Of a stretch of DNA of 64,000 nt, positions 48,878 to 57,589 are shown in pieces (position 1 is the stretch's first letter; every line of letters starts with the position of its first letter). A model generated the notes under the pieces. That model was not told the origin of the DNA. It was given only the letters and a program-made list of their open reading frames with translations, and searched no databases. A program made the translations under genes and the position numbers. The stretch is from Pantoea eucrina (GTDB taxonomy: Bacteria > Pseudomonadota > Gammaproteobacteria > Enterobacterales > Enterobacteriaceae): assembly GCF_001691555.1 (NCBI RefSeq), contig NZ_MAYN01000008.1, positions 700,617-764,616 of the forward strand, written 5' to 3'.

Positions 48878-49891
48878 ATGGCTATTTTGGTAACGGGCGG
48901 GGCAGGGTATATCGGATCCCATACGGTACTGGCGCTGCTGGAGCGCGGTGACGACGTGGTGGTTCTGGATAACCTCTGCAATGCATCACGCGAAGCGATC
49001 AACCGCGTTGAAAAACTGGCGGGCAAAAAAGCGGTATTCGTTGAAGGCGATATCCGCGACCGCGCCTGCCTGCGCGATCTGTTTGCCAGCCACAGCATTT
49101 CTGCTGTGATCCACTTCGCTGCGCTGAAAGCCGTTGGTGAATCCACGCGCAAGCCGCTGGAATACTATGAAAACAACGTAGCCGGCACCGTGGTCCTGCT
49201 GGAAGAGATGCGCGACGCGGGCGTCTGGAACTTCATCTTCAGTTCATCAGCCACCGTGTACGGTGCTGACGCCCCGGTTCCTTATGTGGAAACCACGCCG
49301 ATTGGCGGCACCACCAGTCCTTATGGCACCTCCAAGCTGATGACTGAGTTTGTGATGCGCGATTTCGCCAAAGCGGAACCTAAATTCAAAGCTATCGCGC
49401 TGCGCTACTTCAATCCGGTAGGCGCGCACGAGTCTGGCGAGATTGGTGAAGACCCGACCGGTATCCCGAACAACCTGCTGCCGTACATTGCACAGGTAGC
49501 GATTGGTCGTCTCGACAAGCTCGGCGTGTTTGGTAACGACTACGAAACGCCAGACGGCACCGCACAGCGCGACTATATCCATGTCGTCGATCTGGCAGAA
49601 GGGCACCTGAAAGCGCTGGATCACCTCAGCAAGGTTGAGGGTTATAAAGCTTACAACCTCGGCGGCGGCGTTGGCTTCTCCGTGCTGGAGATGATCAAAG
49701 CGTTCGAAGCGGCTTCCGGTAAAGCGATCCCGTTCGAGTTCAAACCGCGCCGCGACGGCGATCTGCCCGCTTTCTGGGCCGATGCAACGCTTGCGAACAA
49801 TGAACTGGACTGGCGCGTGACCCGCGGCATCGATGCGATGATGCGCGATACGTGGAACTGGCAGTCAAAGAATCCGAATGGTTATAATTAA
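48878..49891 (+). CDS. galE: UDP-glucose 4-epimerase
   Basis: Extended SDR enzyme interconverting UDP-glucose and UDP-galactose, 337 residues. NAD motif GGAGYIGSHT is at the start; the catalytic Ser/Tyr/Lys triad is seen in FSSSATVYG and SPYGTSK. RYFNPVGAHESGEIGEDP is the family's substrate loop. A ribosome site AAGGAGTAGAC precedes ATG 48878. With galF it supplies galactose for the EPS (galactose-rich in ams/wce polymers). It is followed by a strong terminator. Confidence 0.97.
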   Translation: MAILVTGGAGYIGSHTVLALLERGDDVVVLDNLCNASREAINRVEKLAGKKAVFVEGDIRDRACLRDLFASHSISAVIHFAALKAVGESTRKPLEYYENNVAGTVVLLEEMRDAGVWNFIFSSSATVYGADAPVPYVETTPIGGTTSPYGTSKLMTEFVMRDFAKAEPKFKAIALRYFNPVGAHESGEIGEDPTGIPNNLLPYIAQVAIGRLDKLGVFGNDYETPDGTAQRDYIHVVDLAEGHLKALDHLSKVEGYKAYNLGGGVGFSVLEMIKAFEAASGKAIPFEFKPRRDGDLPAFWADATLANNELDWRVTRGIDAMMRDTWNWQSKNPNGYN

Positions 49892-49908
49892 GCCAATCTA
49901 ATAAATAT

Positions 49909-49957
49909 ACCCCTCAGACGCTGTAACAGAGTTACAGATGTCCGAGGGGTTTTTTTA
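49909..49957 (+). terminator. Terminator after galE
   Basis: CCCCTCAGAC pairs with GTCCGAGGGG (one mismatch) and an inner stem CTGTAAC / GTTACAG, followed by seven T. It closes the EPS/gal block before the O-antigen operon. The following 49958-50226 is AT-rich with JUMPstart and no gene. Confidence 0.92.
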
Positions 49958-50084
49958 TATTGCGCAGCTTAATCGTTTAAAATTAAAGCAATGTTTGATT
50001 GAATTTAGTTGTTAATTGAAAGTTTAGCAATTATCCTTGCAGGTGATAATTTGTATTATGGATGCTTAACAGATTGAATGATTT

Positions 50085-50119
50085 GAGCTTCTGGTAGCTA
50101 TGCCAGGGGCGGTAGCATT
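50085..50119 (+). promoter_or_regulatory. JUMPstart/ops element of the O-antigen operon
   Basis: CTTCTGGTAGCTATGCC and AGGGGCGGTAGCATT follow the JUMPstart consensus, with one two-base gap. The ops core GGCGGTAGCATT (50108-50119) fits GGCGGTAGNNTN. Upstream, TATTAT (50054-50059) and GATAAT (50045-50050) are -10-like, without convincing -35 partners. Confidence 0.92.
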
Positions 50120-50226
50120 GCATTTTCTTAATAATTCTTTGAATCATAGGTAAAAATTAAAATTTTCCCCTTGATTTTTCTACCTCTGAACGAGCTTTAT
50201 ATTCATTTGTCTTAAGGAGATTCGGG

Positions 50227-50625
50227 TTGAAGAAAGTAATAACATTCGGAACCTTTGATGTTTTTCATGTAGGGCATATCAATATTCTGGAAAGAGCTGC
50301 TAAACAAGGGGATTATCTGATTGTCGGAGTCAGTTCTGATAATTTGAATTTCAGTAAAAAAGGTCGATACCCCATATACAATGAAAATGACAGATGTAAA
50401 ATAATCAGCGCTTTAAAATATGTAGATGAGGTATTTATAGAAGAATCTTTAGAAAAAAAGAAAGAATATATACTCAACTATGATGCCAATGTGTTGGTTA
50501 TGGGTGATGACTGGGCGGGAAGATTTGACTGGGTGAATGATGTATGTAAAGTGATCTATCTGCCAAGAACACCTTCAATATCTACCACAGAAATTATTGA
50601 AGTTGTGAAGTCGAGTAAAAGATGA
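50227..50625 (+). CDS. tagD: Glycerol-3-phosphate cytidylyltransferase (TagD-like)
   Basis: Makes CDP-glycerol from CTP and sn-glycerol-3-phosphate, 132 residues. The nucleotidyltransferase HxGH motif is H14-V-G-H17, and the second signature reads LPRTPSISTTEI, both as in Bacillus TagD. The start is TTG at 50227, supported by AAGGAGATTCGGG directly before it and no other start in reach. It overlaps the next gene by 4 bp (ATGA). Its product is the substrate of the downstream TagF-like enzyme. AT-rich codon use differs from galE and marks the beginning of the imported O-antigen segment. Confidence 0.92.
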   Translation: MKKVITFGTFDVFHVGHINILERAAKQGDYLIVGVSSDNLNFSKKGRYPIYNENDRCKIISALKYVDEVFIEESLEKKKEYILNYDANVLVMGDDWAGRFDWVNDVCKVIYLPRTPSISTTEIIEVVKSSKR

Positions 50626-51770
50626 CAATGAAAAAAATAGTCGTTAAAATTTTAAAAGCTTTATTTTGTGCAATTAACTCAATCATACCTAAAAAAGATA
50701 AACTCATTCTATTCAAAAGCAGGCCTGACTTCAGTGGTAATGCAAGAGCCTTCTATGAATTTATAAAACTAAATCATTCGGAGTTTGATTTAGTCTGGGT
50801 AATTGAAAATCAAAGCGCATATCCAGATTTGAAAACGGTCAAACCAAAATCAGTAGGATGGTTTTTCTGCTTTATACGCTCAAAATATATTGTTACAACG
50901 CATAATGAAATGATTGGCGTTAAAGGTAAGAACCAGGTTTATATCAGCTTATGGCATGGTATGCCATTAAAAAAGATATGTTATCTTGGGGATTATGATT
51001 ATCAGGGAATGGAGGATTATTCCGCTTACCGAATTGCCTCATCAGAAATTATGCGATCAATTATTTCAGCAAGCTTTAGAGAAAAAGCAAACAATGTATA
51101 CATCACTGGGCAACCCAGGAACGATTATCTTTTTGAGGAAGATAAAGCAAATGACTTATTAGCAGGAATCCAAGAAAATAAAAAAGTTATACTTTACATG
51201 CCAACCTTCAGAGAGAATCAAGAAGCGAAAGAATATTCAGACGGTGAAAAAATAGAAAGAGATAATTTTCTCAGAGTAAAAGATTTTTCTTTAACTGAAT
51301 TAAATGATTTTTTAATTGGGAAAAATTATCATCTTATTGTCAAATTACATCCATATGAAGAAAATTCTTTGCTAAACATCAATCTCGGAGAATGTATAAC
51401 GCTAATAACAACTGCTATTCTAAGAGAGCAAGATATTGATGTTAATCATTTGATGGCAAAATCTGATATTTTGATCAGCGATTACTCGTCCGCTTATTTT
51501 GACTTCATGATACTAAATAGGCCGATTTGTTTTTTAATTCCTGACCTTGATGCTTACGCTGAAAACAGGAGCGGTTTTACATTAGAGCCAGTGGAGTCCT
51601 GGATGCCTGGCGCTAAAGTTCATACGCAAAAAGAACTTCTTATCGAACTCGAAGAATTGGCAAAAGGGAATGATATATTCGCAGGTAAAAGGAACGAAAT
51701 ATCAGAAATGATAAATAAGCATAAGGATAATAAAAATAGTGAGCGAGTGTTCAGGCAATTTATTAGATAA
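50622..51770 (+). CDS. CDP-glycerol glycerophosphotransferase family protein (TagB/TagF-like)
   Basis: Transfers glycerol-phosphate from CDP-glycerol to an acceptor, here most likely a sugar of the lipid-linked O-unit. The Glyphos_transf blocks are present in order: SLWHGMPLKK (catalytic His), ITGQPRNDYL, ILYMPTFRENQ, IVKLHPYEEN and LISDYSSAYFDFM. At 382 residues it is a single-domain form, closer in size to TagB than to the long TagF polymerases, so adding one glycerol-phosphate is more likely than polymerising. It begins at ATG 50622 or 50628. An N-terminal hydrophobic/amphipathic stretch suggests membrane association. Confidence 0.88.
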   Translation: MTMKKIVVKILKALFCAINSIIPKKDKLILFKSRPDFSGNARAFYEFIKLNHSEFDLVWVIENQSAYPDLKTVKPKSVGWFFCFIRSKYIVTTHNEMIGVKGKNQVYISLWHGMPLKKICYLGDYDYQGMEDYSAYRIASSEIMRSIISASFREKANNVYITGQPRNDYLFEEDKANDLLAGIQENKKVILYMPTFRENQEAKEYSDGEKIERDNFLRVKDFSLTELNDFLIGKNYHLIVKLHPYEENSLLNINLGECITLITTAILREQDIDVNHLMAKSDILISDYSSAYFDFMILNRPICFLIPDLDAYAENRSGFTLEPVESWMPGAKVHTQKELLIELEELAKGNDIFAGKRNEISEMINKHKDNKNSERVFRQFIR

Positions 51771-52872
51771 AAGAAAAGAAATACATCTGTTTTTAGGTGA
51801 TGTTTCAGCTAAAGGTGGAATAGAACGCGTGACGATATCTCTGGCAAACGCATTGAGCTCATCATATCGTGTAAAAATAGTTTCTTTATATAAAGAGAAT
51901 TCAGACGTAAGTTTTAATATTAATGGAAAAGTTGAGTTAATTACCTTAAGTGATGAGTTAGAAAAAAGCATGTACAACAGGAAAATGAGCCTGTTGAAAG
52001 GTGCATTTTTTGATATTTACTACATAATAAATAAATCCCGTAAGTTAAGAAATATCATCAATCCTGAAACAGCTGTAGCAATTAGTTGTGATGTAAAAAT
52101 GACGGCGCTCATCAAAAAGTCAGGATATGATAAAGTTATAGCCATTGAGCACTTTGAGTATGATGTAATAAATAGTCTTTTAAAGAAAGCAAGAATAAAA
52201 ATTTATAAAAAAATAAGTGCTGTTGTATCGCTTACCCGGGAAGATGAAAATAAATATGCATGGCTCCCGAAAGGGAAACATTTCGTAATTAATAATATAG
52301 TTGAAGATCCTGTTATTATTTTACCCCCTGATGCCCGACAAAATGTTGTTTTAGCAGTTGGCAGATTAACTCATCAAAAAGGATTTGACTTATTATTACG
52401 TGCCTGGGAAAAAATTGACAGCTCGGATTGGCAATTGTTAATAGTGGGGGATGGGGAAGAGAGAGACAATCTTCTCAATTTTATTAAAGATAAATCGTTA
52501 AAAAACGCAAACATAATACCGTTCGAAAAGAATATTGCAGACTATTATAACAAAGCAAAAGTTTTTGTATTAAGTTCGCGTTATGAAGGACTTGGCATGG
52601 TTTTGGTCGAAGCGTTATCGTTTGGTCTGGCATGTATTAGTTTTGATTGCCCAGCCGGACCTAAATCAATTCTTAATAAAAATAATGGAATTTTAGTGAA
52701 AGCCAATGATGTCTCAGCTCTTGCTATAGAGTTAGAAAAAATGATTTCTAATCCAGAGAAAATCGAACAATTAAATAAAATAGCTCCTGAGAGCATTGAT
52801 GATTTTCGAGCTAATACTGTGCTAAAGCAATGGGAGCATTTGATAGATCGGGTGATAAATGAAGAGTTTTGA
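51739..52872 (+). CDS. GT4 glycosyltransferase of the O-antigen operon
   Basis: GT-B family 4 transferase, 377 residues by the GTG start at 51739, which overlaps the preceding gene by 32 bp; AAGGA lies 10 bases before it. The family start FLGDVSAKGGIERVTISLANAL and the C-terminal LAVGRLTHQKGFDLLLRAWEKI and YEGLGMVLVEALSFGLACISFD blocks are clear. It resembles enzymes adding galactose or N-acetylhexosamine in O-units, but specificity is unknown. It overlaps the next gene by 14 bp. Strongly AT-rich. Confidence 0.86.
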   Translation: MSECSGNLLDKRKEIHLFLGDVSAKGGIERVTISLANALSSSYRVKIVSLYKENSDVSFNINGKVELITLSDELEKSMYNRKMSLLKGAFFDIYYIINKSRKLRNIINPETAVAISCDVKMTALIKKSGYDKVIAIEHFEYDVINSLLKKARIKIYKKISAVVSLTREDENKYAWLPKGKHFVINNIVEDPVIILPPDARQNVVLAVGRLTHQKGFDLLLRAWEKIDSSDWQLLIVGDGEERDNLLNFIKDKSLKNANIIPFEKNIADYYNKAKVFVLSSRYEGLGMVLVEALSFGLACISFDCPAGPKSILNKNNGILVKANDVSALAIELEKMISNPEKIEQLNKIAPESIDDFRANTVLKQWEHLIDRVINEEF

Positions 52873-53905
52873 CATTGTTTTTATAACAAATCTCCCTGCT
52901 TTTTATAAAGTAAATCTTTTCAATGGCTTATCTAAGCATCTTGATATAAAAGTTATATTTGTATCTAATAAATCAAACATTAGAAATAACGATTTCTTTA
53001 ATTTTGATATGAATTTTGAGCATGTATTTTTATCTGATGGAAATTACGAGGATAGAAATAAATTTTTATGCTCGCTTAGACTTGCCAAAGAGCTAGCCAG
53101 CATCAAATATGAAAGGTTAATTTACCCGGGCTGGGAAATAAAAGAGTTTTTCTTTAACTCATTATTTACAAATAAAAACAAAAATGCTATTGCTATAGAA
53201 AGCAGTGTTATAGAGAGTGACTTTACTGGATTAAAAGGTAAAATAAAATCTCTTTACATAAAAAGAATGTCATCAGCTTATCCAGCAGGATTCTTACAAA
53301 ATGAGATCTTGAAGAATGTTATTTTTAAAGGTGATATACACATAACTCATGGTGTAGGGATTATCAATCATAAATTAAAAGCTAATAAAAATAAAATAAC
53401 AGCTAATTGTGATGCATTAAGATATATATATATTGGGAGATTATCTCACGAAAAAAACTTAAAATTATTAATTGAGGTTTTCAACCAAACAGGAATCCCT
53501 TTAAAAATTGTTGGCGAAGGTCCGCAATCTAACGAATTAAAGCAGCTGGCGGAAAAAAATATAGAATTTACGGGCTATATAAAAAATGAAGCGCTTAGCG
53601 ATTTGCTACTTGAATCTGATGTTTTCATTCTGCCATCGATTGTAGAACCTTGGGGGCTTGTAGTAGAAGAGGCGCTTGCTGCAGGATTACCTGTTATAGT
53701 AAGCGATAAGGTTGGTTGCAATAAGGACATTGTTAAAAGCAATAATGGAATTGTTTTTAACAGTGATAGCGCGGGTGACTTAAAACGTGCAATCAATGAT
53801 ATGAGCAATTTATATCTATATTTCAAAAAAGAATTGCAGAGTATGGATATCAATGAAAATAGCAAGATCCAGATCGATTCCTATACAAAGTCACTAAGTA
53901 AATAA
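52859..53905 (+). CDS. GT4 glycosyltransferase of the O-antigen operon
   Basis: GT-B family 4 transferase, 348 residues, starting at ATG 52859 inside the end of the preceding gene. The N-terminal VFITNLPAFYKVNLFNGLSK is typical of this subgroup. Donor-binding blocks are YIGRLSHEKNLKLLIEVF and the E-x7-E site IVEPWGLVVEEALAAGLPVIVSD. N-terminal identity to known enzymes cannot be placed by eye, so donor and acceptor are open. wzx begins 3 bp after the stop. Confidence 0.86.
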   Translation: MKSFDIVFITNLPAFYKVNLFNGLSKHLDIKVIFVSNKSNIRNNDFFNFDMNFEHVFLSDGNYEDRNKFLCSLRLAKELASIKYERLIYPGWEIKEFFFNSLFTNKNKNAIAIESSVIESDFTGLKGKIKSLYIKRMSSAYPAGFLQNEILKNVIFKGDIHITHGVGIINHKLKANKNKITANCDALRYIYIGRLSHEKNLKLLIEVFNQTGIPLKIVGEGPQSNELKQLAEKNIEFTGYIKNEALSDLLLESDVFILPSIVEPWGLVVEEALAAGLPVIVSDKVGCNKDIVKSNNGIVFNSDSAGDLKRAINDMSNLYLYFKKELQSMDINENSKIQIDSYTKSLSK

Positions 53906-53907
53906 TT

Positions 53908-55305
53908 ATGAAAAGTAAAATGATTCGCGACTTTAGAAACTATTTTCTAGGAGATGTATTCGTAAAGGGTTTTTTGTTTATTTCGCTGCCTCTCTTATCG
54001 CGAATAATGGATCCGCAACAATATGGAAAGCTATCCATTATAAATACCGCAATAATGATAATGTATGTATTTGTGAGTTTGAATCTTCAAAACGCAGTCA
54101 CTAACAGATATATGCTAAAATCCGAAGGTTTCAATAACTATCTAAAATCTATCTTTTCATTTTTGATACCATTTCAGCTGTTTTTAATTTGTATTTCACC
54201 AATTATAGCAAAATATATGGCTGTGATTTTGGGTATTAGTGAAAGTGATTTTCTATGGGTTATGTTAATTTGCGTGTTATTAAGTTATATATATATATAT
54301 ACCAGTTATCTTCAGGCATCTCGTCAAAGTGGAGTCTATGTAAAAATAAATGTTTTATCTAAAATAAGCGAAATCATATTAATATTCACATTCGCATATT
54401 TCATGACCAGGGAGCAGTATCTTTCAAAAATATATGCTCAGCTAATCATCAGTACGATTATAATTTTTTTCTTGTTCAGGAAGCTAAAGTCTATTTCCAA
54501 TGGTTCATTTAATTCAAGTGAGCTAAAAGACGCCTTGTATTTTTCTGTGCCGCTAATTATACACGTTCTTTCTAACTCGCTTTTATCACAAGCGGACAGA
54601 ATTATTATAAATAATATGATTGGTTCCGGAGAAGCTGGTATTTACTCATTTGCCTACAATATAGCTATGGGAATGGTGGTCTTGATCATGGCATGGAACT
54701 CGTCATGGCAACCAAGATTATTCAAACATATTGAGATGGATTCAAGGAAAAAAATCACCGATACGACTAAAGCCAGTGCTTATCTTATTCTTGCTATAGG
54801 TGTTATTGGTATCTTTTTTTCAAAAGAAGTTATTCTCTTAGTTGCAGACAAAAACTACTATTCAAGCATTGAAATATTACCTATTATAATAATTGCCAAC
54901 GCTTTTACGCATCTTTACTTGTGTTACGCCAACTTCGTCTTTTATAAAAAAAGAGCTTTTTTTATATCGTTTGCTACCATGCTGGCTATGGCGATAAATA
55001 TAGGCCTTAATATATTATTGATACCTAAATACGGAATAATTGGTTCTGCCTGGGCTACGGCTTTTGCTTACTTGATGTTAACGATATTCCATTATCTCAC
55101 ATCAACCTTCCTTACAAAAAATAACAGCATTAGTTTTATTTATATTGCCATATATTTGTTTGTCCTTATGGCTGCTTATTATGTTTCGGGAGTTGTAGAC
55201 AAGAGTTTTACTTTATGGATTGCAATTACAATAAAAATAATCTTGACTGGTTTAATAACAGCGTTTCTCCTCAAAGTTAATTTGCTTAAAAAACTGAGCG
55301 ATTAG
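53908..55305 (+). CDS. wzx: O-unit flippase Wzx
   Basis: Polysaccharide transport protein of the MOP superfamily that flips undecaprenyl-linked O-units across the inner membrane. The 465 residues contain about 12-14 hydrophobic helices. The start DFRNYFLGDVFVKGFLFISLPLLSRIMDPQQYGKLSI matches the Polysacc_synt signature, and LLSQADRIIINNMIGSGEAGIYSFAYNIAMG is the conserved central block. It lies immediately before wzy. Wzx proteins diverge strongly, so assignment rests on topology, motifs and position. Confidence 0.9.
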   Translation: MKSKMIRDFRNYFLGDVFVKGFLFISLPLLSRIMDPQQYGKLSIINTAIMIMYVFVSLNLQNAVTNRYMLKSEGFNNYLKSIFSFLIPFQLFLICISPIIAKYMAVILGISESDFLWVMLICVLLSYIYIYTSYLQASRQSGVYVKINVLSKISEIILIFTFAYFMTREQYLSKIYAQLIISTIIIFFLFRKLKSISNGSFNSSELKDALYFSVPLIIHVLSNSLLSQADRIIINNMIGSGEAGIYSFAYNIAMGMVVLIMAWNSSWQPRLFKHIEMDSRKKITDTTKASAYLILAIGVIGIFFSKEVILLVADKNYYSSIEILPIIIIANAFTHLYLCYANFVFYKKRAFFISFATMLAMAINIGLNILLIPKYGIIGSAWATAFAYLMLTIFHYLTSTFLTKNNSISFIYIAIYLFVLMAAYYVSGVVDKSFTLWIAITIKIILTGLITAFLLKVNLLKKLSD

Positions 55306-55306
55306 A

Positions 55307-56455
55307 ATGATATCTTATTTTCTTTTTATTATTGCTACGGCATCTTTTGCTTTGCTTGATGTAGTATCAATGAGCCATAAAAATAAACTATTGATAATAG
55401 CTTCTTTTTTTATTTTCACTTTTATTGGTCTTAGATATGAAGTTGGTGTTGACTGGTTATTTTATCAGGAGAGTTATGAAGGGCTGGAGAAAAACCTTAC
55501 TATTGAGCCCGGGTATCTTTTTCTAGCTTCGCTCAGCTCATTTATATTCAATTTCTGGTTTTTTTCAGCATGTGTTACCGGCATAATAATCTTAGCGTTA
55601 TACCGTTTTTTTTCTAGTTACTCTCCCTATCCAGTTTTTTCAATATGTTGTTATTTTATTATCTCTTTTGGCTTTAACGTTGAGGCATTGAGACAGATAA
55701 TTGCAGTTGCTTTATTTTATATTGCACTTAAATATTTTATCGAAGGGAAAAAATCGAAGTACTATATTTTTTGTTTGATTGGGTCTTCCTTACATATCTC
55801 ATTATTGCCCTTTGTATTTATACCATTTATATTTAGAGCTAACACTTTTAACATTATAAAAGTAGTCGCTTTTTGTGGGTTTGCGCTTGCTATTGCAAAA
55901 GTTTTTCCTGTAGTTGAAATCATAAAATTTTTGAGTGGTGCCTTTAGTAATCCTTATTTAGCTAAAATAGTTTGGTATGCTACAAACGCTAGCGAAGAAA
56001 CAGCTATAACTTTCAATTATCTATTCAAATTATTACTGTTTACTTTGTATTGCTTAAATAGGCGCAAAATAAAAGAAAGTTTAGCTAAAGATCGCATTCT
56101 TACATCGATGATTAATATTGTTGAAATACTATTTGCAATTATGTTGCTAATAGACGTATATTTTATGCCGTTTTCAACTATAACCTCTAGATATGATGAG
56201 TATTTTATTCCAGTAATGTTAATATCCTTTGCATATGTAATCAGAGTAAAATATTTTATATTCAATAGACTTGTTTTTTCTTTTGCTTTTATAGCTGCAA
56301 TAGTTTTGAGTTGGTTGAAGTTTTCAGATAACGAATACTTTACTAAGCAATACTTACCATACTCTAATTCATTGCTTCAAATGATTGATGCGCAGACAGA
56401 TGATGCTGAACGAGCAAAGTCTGTCTATGAACATTGGAAAAAAAGCGATAAATGA
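55307..56455 (+). CDS. wzy: O-antigen polymerase Wzy (EpsG-like)
   Basis: Integral-membrane polymerase, 382 residues with about ten helices. EpsG-family landmarks are IGLRYEVGVDWLFYQESY near residue 42, IEPGYLFL, and NVEALRQIIAVALFYIALKYF with the conserved Arg-Gln, followed by the H of GSSLHISLLPF. It directly follows wzx by 1 bp and overlaps the next gene by 4 bp (ATGA). Its presence confirms a Wzy-dependent O-antigen. Linkage is not predictable. Confidence 0.88.
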   Translation: MISYFLFIIATASFALLDVVSMSHKNKLLIIASFFIFTFIGLRYEVGVDWLFYQESYEGLEKNLTIEPGYLFLASLSSFIFNFWFFSACVTGIIILALYRFFSSYSPYPVFSICCYFIISFGFNVEALRQIIAVALFYIALKYFIEGKKSKYYIFCLIGSSLHISLLPFVFIPFIFRANTFNIIKVVAFCGFALAIAKVFPVVEIIKFLSGAFSNPYLAKIVWYATNASEETAITFNYLFKLLLFTLYCLNRRKIKESLAKDRILTSMINIVEILFAIMLLIDVYFMPFSTITSRYDEYFIPVMLISFAYVIRVKYFIFNRLVFSFAFIAAIVLSWLKFSDNEYFTKQYLPYSNSLLQMIDAQTDDAERAKSVYEHWKKSDK

Positions 56456-57555
56456 TATTGATCAATGCAAGTAATCTTTACGTAGGTGGTGGAATGCAGG
56501 TAGGCATTTCCGTGATTGAAGAGCTCGCTAAAATTGAAAATGAGTTCATAGCTGCAGTATCACCACCTGTTTTCGAGCAATTAAGCCACAATGCCAGAAA
56601 AAAATGCTTTGTTATAAATAAAAGTCCTTCCGGATTATTTAATTTTGAAGCACGCAGACAGCTTGATAAATTTGTGGCAGATTATAAAATATTGCATGTA
56701 TTTACTGTATTTGGACCCAGTTATTGGAGCCCTAAAGTAGATAATCATACTGTTGGTTTTGCCCTTCCATGGCTTATATATGATACGAAGCTGGTTTTCA
56801 GAAAGCTATCATTTTTACAGAAAGCTAAAAAAATGCTTCTGCTGCAGCTTCAGCCTTATTTTTACAAAAAAAATGCGCATAAAATTATTGTAGAAACTGA
56901 TGATGCTAAGAATTTATTAAGCAAGAAGATTGGGTTTTCAGAAGATAATATATTTGTTGTTCCTAATACAATAAGTTCTTATTTTAACTGTAAAAGAGAT
57001 CACTTGTCATCTAAAGAATTAGACTTAAAAAAAACGCCGGGTGATATATGGCTTTTAACAGTATCTCATAACTACCCTCATAAGAATCTGGAAATTATTC
57101 ATCAACTAATAAATATACTGCCAGAGCGTTATAAGTTTGTTTTAACTTTAGATGATTCATTTTTAGAAAGTGTTGATAAGAAGTTTTGGCACAGGTTTAT
57201 TCTGCTTGGGAAAATTAAAAATTCACAATGCCCTGAAGTCTATTCACATGCAGATGGAATGTTCCTTCCTACTTTACTTGAATGCTTTAGTGCTTCATAT
57301 CCTGAAGCAGGATTCATGAAAGTTCCGATCTTTACTTCAGATCTTAGTTTCGCGAAAACAATATGCGGAGATGGTGCTTTTTATTTTGATCCTATGGATT
57401 GCAAAAATATTGCATCAGTGATAACCAATGCATACAAAAATCCTGACAAGATAAAAGAAAAAATTGAAATCATGTATAACATTCAATCCCGGCTGCCCTC
57501 CGCAGTTGATCGGGCAGTAGCTTATAGAGATATTCTTTTAAAGAAAACTCATTAA
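56452..57555 (+). CDS. GT4-like glycosyltransferase of the O-antigen operon
   Basis: GT-B fold transferase, 367 residues, beginning MILINASNLYVGGGMQVGIS, typical of one O-antigen GT4 group. The C-terminal half shows LLTVSHNYPHKNLEIIHQL and the donor-site block PTLLECFSASYPEAGFMKVPIFTSD, a looser version of E-x7-E. It overlaps wzy by 4 bp. It is the last gene of the AT-rich part; composition changes at the next gene, fnlA. Confidence 0.84.
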   Translation: MILINASNLYVGGGMQVGISVIEELAKIENEFIAAVSPPVFEQLSHNARKKCFVINKSPSGLFNFEARRQLDKFVADYKILHVFTVFGPSYWSPKVDNHTVGFALPWLIYDTKLVFRKLSFLQKAKKMLLLQLQPYFYKKNAHKIIVETDDAKNLLSKKIGFSEDNIFVVPNTISSYFNCKRDHLSSKELDLKKTPGDIWLLTVSHNYPHKNLEIIHQLINILPERYKFVLTLDDSFLESVDKKFWHRFILLGKIKNSQCPEVYSHADGMFLPTLLECFSASYPEAGFMKVPIFTSDLSFAKTICGDGAFYFDPMDCKNIASVITNAYKNPDKIKEKIEIMYNIQSRLPSAVDRAVAYRDILLKKTH

Positions 57556-57589
57556 GTAAAGTAAATATATTTAATTAAGGGTACAGCTT

